DNA of 64,000 nucleotides, taken from Ctena decussata (lineage: Eukaryota; Mollusca; Bivalvia; Lucinida; Lucinidae). The position numbers and the translations under genes were made by a program. Where the stretch lies: NCBI GenBank assembly GCA_963989385.1, contig OZ022500.1, positions 112,881,842-112,945,841 on the forward strand. The letters are read 5' to 3'. The notes below the pieces were generated by a model, which saw only the letters and a list, made by a program, of their open reading frames with translations, was not told the origin of the DNA and made no database searches. Positions 54,801 through 63,800 of this stretch are shown piece after piece; the stretch's first letter is position 1; every line of letters starts with the position of its first letter.

Positions 54801-57800
54801 CAATTTAACAAGACTTTGTCAGAAGACAACAGAGCATGCTGAATAAGTGCTTAACTGTCATGATTACAAAAATCATGACTCCTAACAATGTAAGTAGCAG
54901 GGAAATATCATGAAATTACTGAGCCATAAGATAAAGATGCAAGTCGTAGGTGGATGGCTGAAGCATGCTGCATCTACATCAGGTCTCTACAGCATGATTC
55001 TGCCTCATATCTCCATATCAATTTTTGTTAGTGCTTTAATATCTAGTATACATTTGAATGTTAAAGTCAGTGAACCACTGAGTATATGCTGGAGTCAAAA
55101 GCGGATAGTAATATGTTGAAATGTTCATGTCCAGATTTAAGTGAGTGCCAAGTATCATATCCATCACCCATATACATGTATACTGCCTGAAATATATTGT
55201 ATGATTGGAGATGCATAAAAATAAGGGACCATTCAGGAGATAACTCACATGGGGTAAATTTGAGCATCACTGGAGGCTTGCATCACTCTGATCATTTGCT
55301 GTAAGTTTCAGAAAAATTGCTTCAAATTCTGATTTTATATGACATTTTTCATGATTTTATACATGTATATAGCCCCAGGGCAGGGGCAGATAATCCCCGA
55401 TGATAAAATTTCTTTGCTCATATCAAGCTTTTGTTACTTCGATCATTTTCGTGAAGTTTCATCATGATACTCCAAGTAGTAAAGGAACTAGAGGCCAGAA
55501 ACCATTTTTTGTACATTGACAAGTGCCATAACTCTGTCAGAAATTATTGAAATTTGCCCATTAACAATCCCAAGTGAGACATTCTTGATACAAATGCATA
55601 TGCAAAATTTGAAGGAAATCCGTTGATAAATACTTAAGTTATCGAACGGAAACGAAGTGCGGACGGACGGACGGACAGACAGACGGACGTACATACTACG
55701 GACGGACACACGGACGGCCAACATGAAAACATAATACCCCGCCACTAACGTGTGGCGGGGTATAAAAACAGGTCACCATCATGTATGGGTGCTTGCATTC
55801 AGACCTTATTGCAGACGCTAAACCCATGTTAACCTATTTTTTTTTAAGTCAGCAGACCAAGAAAAGTGGGTCGAGGTCAAATATGGTGCATGAATCGAGG
55901 TTGTCTTGTGATGATGTGAGTGTATACCAAGTTTCAAGACTCTAACCCTTATACACTCTGAGAAACAGACCTAAATGCAGATGGTAAACATGGATTAATA
56001 TGATCAAAGTTGAGGATGCAAATGTGAACGTGTACATGCACACTGATGCATACAATAGTTGAACTATAACACCAAATTTATAGGGTAGAGTTGGGTAGCT
56101 TCAGACAGCAGGTAAATTCGGACAGTGACATTGTTTCCTTTATACGTCAGTTGTTTGGAATTAAAACAAAAATAACTGGACAAACAGTAAAAATCCTGAT
56201 GAGACGGCTCATCTGGAGCCGTCTCATTGGGATTTTCACTGTTTGCAATGGTATGTCCATATTTACCCGCTGTCCGAAGTTACCTGACTCTACCAGTCTT
56301 CACGAAACCCCGTCTGACCGCCTGACATGTCTGGTAAAAATTCATTTGGTCTGGTAAAAATATTCAGAATTTTCCAGTGCATTTTAATCATTATACCAGA
56401 TTCGGTCCTGTAAACTCTGGCAGACTTTCGTGAACTCTGCTCTACCCTAGCGTAAGCTCTTCTTTGCTTTCACAAAGACATGCTAAAAATGCTTAAATCA
56501 TTCATGAAAACACCATAGTGAATTACAACAATGGCAAAGAAAAAGTTAAACAACAGCTGCCACTGAGGATACCCCTGCTGCACTAGGGGTACCACTGCTG
56601 ATTGATTATGTTCTTGCAGAAATTTGATCATGATAAAATTTCAGAATTCGTTGCTTTGGTAAGCAGTCAAACATCAAAAACTTTAATCAAAAGATTCAAA
56701 TGCTTTGCAGAAGCATGAAATTTTCCCAAATTTTCTTCAACGTTGGAACATGTCGGTCAATAGGATTTTAGAAGGGTATCACTTACATTTGGCAGATCAC
56801 CGTATATTTTTGGGACTGTTTTGTAAGGGAAAACCCTATCTTATTGGGATATTTGGGGACATTGCTAGAGGGGGAAAACCCAATCTAATAAATATGGTGA
56901 TCTTGAACATCTGAATTAGTTGGCTGATATGAATAAGAAATATGAAATTTCATTAGACTGTATATCTTAAATTAAAGCAAGGAAAGTGAATTGTGAACTA
57001 GCTATATATGGGTAGGGGATTTCAGAATTATAGATATGGGGATTTCTTACAGGTAATTCTGATATAATAATAAAATTTTCTTATTTTTCTATAAAAAAAT
57101 ATGATTTGCTTTACATTAAGCATCTTACCTTCTTTCACGCAAAATTTCTTTCCAAGTATTTCTGTTTAAAATCCATGAAGAATTTTGTATTACAAACAAT
57201 AAATACCCTTTCTAACAAATATGACAACTCACAATTGAAAAATAAAAAGAGAAAGAAAACTTCTAAAACTCAAACAAAATGTACTTCTACATTTAAAAGA
57301 TGTGTAAATCACTAAATAATAATAATAAAAAAAAATAATCTTATAAAACACCTAAAACTTTAAAAACAGTCTTTTCTGTTAAATTTTTATCACTTTTTTC
57401 AAGACCTGATTTACCATATTTACCCTAAATATTTGGACACCCAAAAGATTTCTGTAATTGTCATCAGTTGTCCTCTCTGTGAATACTTTATGAGATTTTT
57501 GCTTTTTTTCACTCATCCTCTACTCTAAAGTTCCCTGACTTTTTCTTGATTACTCATCCTCTACTTCAAAATTCCCTGCCTTTGAACTGATTGCTCATCT
57601 TCCACTTCAAAATTCCCTGATTTTTTCCTGATTTTTGCCATGTATGAAGCTATCAAATTTTCCAAACCCTTTTACAGATTCAGAAGTTACTCTTCACTTT
57701 AACAAAGCTTGGGAATTACCTGAAAATTAAGAAGTTACTTAAAGGAAGAAATTTGCTCCCCGTAAGCAAATTACATGTATTTCATTTAAGGATAGCCCCC

Positions 57801-60800
57801 AATGAGGGGTGGGGTGGGGGGGGGGGGGGGGGAAGGTGGAAGGGGGGTATGGAGTGCATTTTTTTACAAGAAGCCCCCAGTGACGAAGGAAATTATTTTT
57901 CTTGTCCTTCGAGCAGAAGCAATATATTTTCTGATGACATTTGTAGACATAATTTTCAAAGTCCTTGATTTTTTCCTGATTTATCAAGTCCTTTTCAAAT
58001 TATCATGACTAAACATAAATTTCCCTGACTTTTCTTTGAATTGGAAAAATCATTTTCCAGATATTTTTCCATGACTGTGGCAAGCCTATATTTGCCCTGA
58101 ATATTCAAAGTATGATGTCCGAGCAAACAGCATAGTTTCTGATCTGCAAAATATTCAAAGTATGATGTCCAAGCAAACAGCGTAGTTTCTGATCTGCACT
58201 GTATCAGTGCAGATCAGAAACTATGCTGTTTGCTCGGACATCATACTTTGAATATTCAGGGCAAATATAGCATGCTTCATAACTTTCTGTCACCAATTCC
58301 ATGTGATTTTCTTACCATTCTAGCTACTTGTACTAAATTTTCATCCAAAAAGAGATATCTTACCCTCTTTCAACTTTGTGTGACTTCCTATGTCGAGAGT
58401 TTGGTCTTGAGTTCATTGACTTTGGTCGTTCCTGTTCTCCATTCTGTTGATGACTCAGATCTTCTATCTTCTTAGCTCTAGATTGAAATTGGGTTATTAG
58501 GATCAAACAAAATATAACAAATATAAGCCAAGGTAAATCGCAGATTTTTCTTTTTCATTCAAAGCTGATGTTTGAATGCATTTTGCATGCAAAACAACAA
58601 ATGTGCTGTTTCTGTAAAGACCAAAAATTCTGAAATACAGATTCCAACATAACCTTTTTCTAGTGTATATTTTAACATTTTTACTTTGTAAGAAAGTACT
58701 GGAAGAAGAGTTACAGCAGCAATTTCAGAGTCCAACATAAGGTCAAAGTTGGCTGTTTAGTCGTGTTTGTTTAAGGGGCTACAGTGCATTGGCGTCATAT
58801 GTCTGATGAAATTCAATCAGACATATGACGCCAATGGGAATAAATCCCACAACACCCAGTGTGAAAGGCAATCATTTAATCCACTAGGCCAGCCCCTTCA
58901 CTGTATCATATGGTTCTAAGGTTCAAGTTTTTGTTTACAGGTATTATATGATGGGTAAGCCCATGTTAAGTGAGATATCTTCTATGCAGGCAGGTATTCT
59001 TCCTTTTACAGCAAAGTCTGTTGTTTTCTGCTATCAGTCCTTGGTGTGTATTCACACAGCTTTAAGTCAGTGCACAGTTGTCAAATGAAAAATCTGCTAA
59101 CATTAAAACACTTTGAACATTTGTATGGCTACAGTAATGGCATAGTTGTACCATGCAAACTCTGCCCTACACCGTACTACAGTCAATGATAATGACACAA
59201 CAGAAAATCTCCCAAATGAACTGTATACAGGAGATGACTTACATGTCAGGAGATGACATATATATCAGGAGATGACTTACATATAAGCGTTACGATTACT
59301 GTCAGATCCTGTATTGCTTCATTGTATTATTCATATGTATGTATAAAATCTAGGAATAAAATGTTGTTTAAACCAAACCAAACCAACTGTATACATACAT
59401 GTTAGAGACTTGTCCTTTTCTGAGTCTGATGAAGATCTTCTCTGTTTCAACATCCCACACAATGATTTCCCCATCAAAACTGGCAGTACACAGTAGATTA
59501 GGAGGGCAGAAATCAATGGTCAAGATATCATCTTTATGGACCTGGCCACCTTTCCAGTGATGCATTGGAGGCAAGTACATGTTCTGAAAAATCAAACACA
59601 TAGGAATCAGAAAGGAAGAGAAAAATATGAGCCACAACACGACAAAACCAACAATGTGGTTGTGCGCCCAACGCAGACTCAGATGAGCCTGAACATCCGT
59701 CCAGTCTAATCAGAGTCTTTGCTAAGCCCTTAAAGGATAGCTTAGGGTCTAAGCTACCTCCATGCGGACAGCGAAGACTCTGATCAGACTGGGCGGATGC
59801 CCAGGTTGATCTGAGTCTTCGCTGGGCGCACAACCACATTGTTGGTTTTGTCGTGTCGCGGCTCATATAGGAATGAATCAGAAAGGAAGAGAAAAATATA
59901 ATAAGAATACCTGACAGGGTTGCCACTCTTCTTCTATTTGTAAATTCCTTGATTTTTCCTTAATTTTTTCACTGACATTTTCCATTGTTTTGGTAGCACT
60001 TGAAAACTGAGAGCTAATTCTTTCCTTTAAAAGCAACCCAAATGACAAGGAAGATAAATACTTCTAGTCATGAATTGTCTTCCTTGAAAGTGTATCCTTT
60101 GCCCTTGAACAGAATAAGTAATATTCAGAAGGTTGCCAGGCCATTAATTTTCAAATTTCTTGACTTTTCCTTGAATTTTCAAATAATTTCAAAAATTCCC
60201 TGACCAATCATAAAACTCCCTGACTTTTCCTTGACCTGAAAAACAATCATTTTCCATAGGTTTTTCACTGATTTTGCAACTCTGTATCAGTTGCTGAGTT
60301 GGTTGTTTTTGGTTTAACAGCCCTTTGAGACAGTATGTGGAAGATGAGCAATCAGTCTATATTGAGCCGTCCCCAGAAAGAGGGATAAAGAAAGAGGGAG
60401 AAAGAGAGAAGTGATAGACGAGAGAAAAATGTCCAAACAACCACCACCTGCACCTACTGCAAGCACAATAGGCCCTTTACATCCCCAGCTATATCTCAGC
60501 CATCCTGAAGAATGGATTTTCAAACCAAACCAAAAATGCAATGACTGGTTCTTTCTCACATATCAATCAGTTTTTATTCCAACACATGATTCTGAAAGGC
60601 TTTTTTTTATAGCTTTTCTTGCAAGGAACCTTAATTAAAAGGCTTCTGTTTTATTTTGTCACAGATATCCAGTCATTGTTGGACAGATGCTCTTTCAGCT
60701 GCACTATGGATTTTACTCTGTCATCATGCTATCATATATGAGCTGAAACATGACCAAACCAACAAAATGGCATGTGCGCCAGGCAAAGACTCAGATCAGC

Positions 60801-63800
60801 CTCAGCATCTACCCAGTCTGATCAGAGTAGTGGCTGTGTACTTAACGGGTAGCTATGGGTCTAAGCTACCTCCATGCTGACAGCAAAGACTCTGATCAGA
60901 CTGGGCAGATGCCCAAGCTAATCTGAGTCTTTGCTGGACACACATGCCACTTTGTTGGTTTTGTCATGTTGCGTCTCAATTATAGTCAAACACTGTACAG
61001 AATTTAGCTGTAAGACATGGGGTTCCCCCCTCGAAACTGATCCCAAATATTTAAATCAGTAGTGTCTACACTGCTAAAAGGAGAAAGCTTTTTTCTTTAA
61101 GAGCAGACCCCCAATTTTGACGATCTATGTTGTCCTGTGAAGCAAACAAAGAGGACACAAAAGTTGTCCCCCTTTGTAAAATGGCAAAACATGGAGGTAT
61201 ACACCTTTCCTATAATTCAGAGTCTGTTCGAGTTTTGTCCCTTGCAACGCCTATGACGTCATCTATAGGATAGGCTATTGTTTTTCATTGTGTAACCAAA
61301 TAAATGCCGGTTTTCCGTATATTCAAAACTAACATTCAACGGTTAAGATTAAGACAACTATTTTGTTCCAACTATATTTAGCTCTCTCTTTGTCGAAAAA
61401 TAAGCTTTATAACTTATAGCATTTGGGAATTTGACATAAAACTAAAAGATTTCCCACTAAAATTTCGGGCCAAAATTACCGTAATCGAAAGAGTATGTAT
61501 CACCAGTACAGCTTCCAAAACATAAGGAAAAGAAAGAAAATCGCGGAAGATGTTCAGACCGTTATACAAAAGATACAAAACGAATGATTAGCTGATTATA
61601 AAGCAGACACACGCTAAAAATGATAACAAAGTGTGCTGACACGGAATTCGTTTGTGTAATCACCGAATTGCGCGCATTGCCGCAATAAACAAACACCTAT
61701 GCACGGTGCACCTATGATTGTGTATTACCTAGACACGTGTTCGGAAGGCAGCTTTAACAACACCTACCGTGAAATGGAAACGATCAAATAAATAATACCG
61801 AAGATAAGTAAGAGATGGAAAAAAAATAATATAAATTCAACCTCGGGTTCAAACTTACGGAAAACTGTCTGGATGTAGAGCAGTGTATCGCACAAGAAAC
61901 CATAAATATCAGCGCTATAATCTGTCCGGTAATAATACGTAGTTACTATCTGAATGTCGGAAAAATGGAAATAACTTTTCAGATTTACGAAACTTATTTA
62001 TACGAAATGTAACTATTTTTATATTGAACATACGTGAATGTATTGCCGGGGTGTTAAAACACGGCGTCGATGAAAGGGGTCATGAAAACCAAGAGCGACT
62101 TGTCGGGATTCTCAATATGATATTAAAATAAATAAATAAAAACGTATATAAATAAATAAAAACGTATATAAATAAAAAATGTTACGTGAAAACGGGGCAA
62201 TTTTACTTTTATTTGGTCTTTCAATGATTTTTTTTGCAGTTTACATTTACAAAACGTCTGCTTTATGCATGTTATGTGTGCTTGCAGTTGTACTGAATTA
62301 TATGGGATATCCTATAGATGACGTCACAGTCTACTTGGGTAGATAACTCGTGCGCGACTTAATCGATTTATAGGAAAGGTGTATACACACTGACTTTAAA
62401 TCAAGAGAAGATTATAATAGAAACATTAAAACAAATTAATACAGTTAACTAACGTCTGGGTCTGAGTCATCATAGACTGTGATCTCTCTGCTCCAGCCCA
62501 CAGATAAAATCATTTTCTTGTCTGTTAACGGCATGATACCAGTCACCTCGGCCTCAGCTACTGGTTCCAGTTTATGTAAATTGTGTCCATTTTGGAAGTT
62601 CCAAACCTACAAGAAAATTTCAGACTACTATATTATTCTGCCGTAAGATTTTGGGTTTCCAGCTCTAGAATGAACCAGCTATGTGTTCTTCTGCTATAGG
62701 ACTGAATTTTCCGTTCCAAAACTGTTCCAGAAATCTAAATCTGTCTTAGAGGATGGATCTAGATTTTTGGGTTAATTTAAAATGGAAAAAATCCTGTCTC
62801 ATAACCATAAGAAGTATGGCAAAACATCTTAGCAAGATACTCATCTTGTTCTTTGTAAATATAATGAATTTTTCATTTTAATTTAGGAATTTTGTCCCCA
62901 TAGGCTGGAAGCATTTCAGTTTAACACCCATGTTAGATCTAAATATATAAAACAACTTCTGTGTATAACAACTGCCAAGACTTCCGAGTTCCACCAATGT
63001 TATCAGCTACTTTTGTCTTCCATAGAGATCATAAAGAGAGTCCTAACTATTTTTAGAACAATTAAGATCAGGTGCCACTATTTATCCGTTTTACACTACT
63101 TCAGTACGCAATTTGTGTCAATCAAACATCTTGAAAAAGGACATTGTATGTCTGAAACCGGAAGAAAATCAAACATGCTGTGAAAACAGTCTGTTGTTGG
63201 TTGTTTATTCTGTTTATTTATTCCTATGGTCTGATTAAATATATTCTTGCTTGTCTGATAACATTCTCATAGCCTCATTGATTAACATTCTCACTTTTGC
63301 CACACAACAGCAAGCTATTAATAGAAGATGCAAAATGCAAAAATATAAATTCTAGGATTTTTACTAATATCAAAGTGTAAATCTTGCTAAGCAGCATTCA
63401 TGGCCCAGTTGTTCAAAGCAGTCAGCTTAACAAAGTTGTAAGTCAAAGATTTGTTAATTTTTATAGTACACATAAAATCAACTTTGCTAATACTTTTTCC
63501 TGAAAAAACCTGAATGTTTTTACACACAGTTTGCTTGAAAATTTAATATCTCATTAACTTACCAGGTAACAGTTGAACAAATAGGCCATGGTGATTAATT
63601 TGGATGTGCCAAACAACTATGCCAGATGGTCTACTGAAATACCATTACCTTAATAGTGCCATTGCGAGCCCCTGACAAGAGTCTCCTATACGTGCTGTCA
63701 AACACCATACATGTGATTTCTTCATCACCATGAGCATTAGAGAAAACCACAGACTTATTTCCTGTATCTATATCCCATAATGCTATTATTGAGGAATCAC

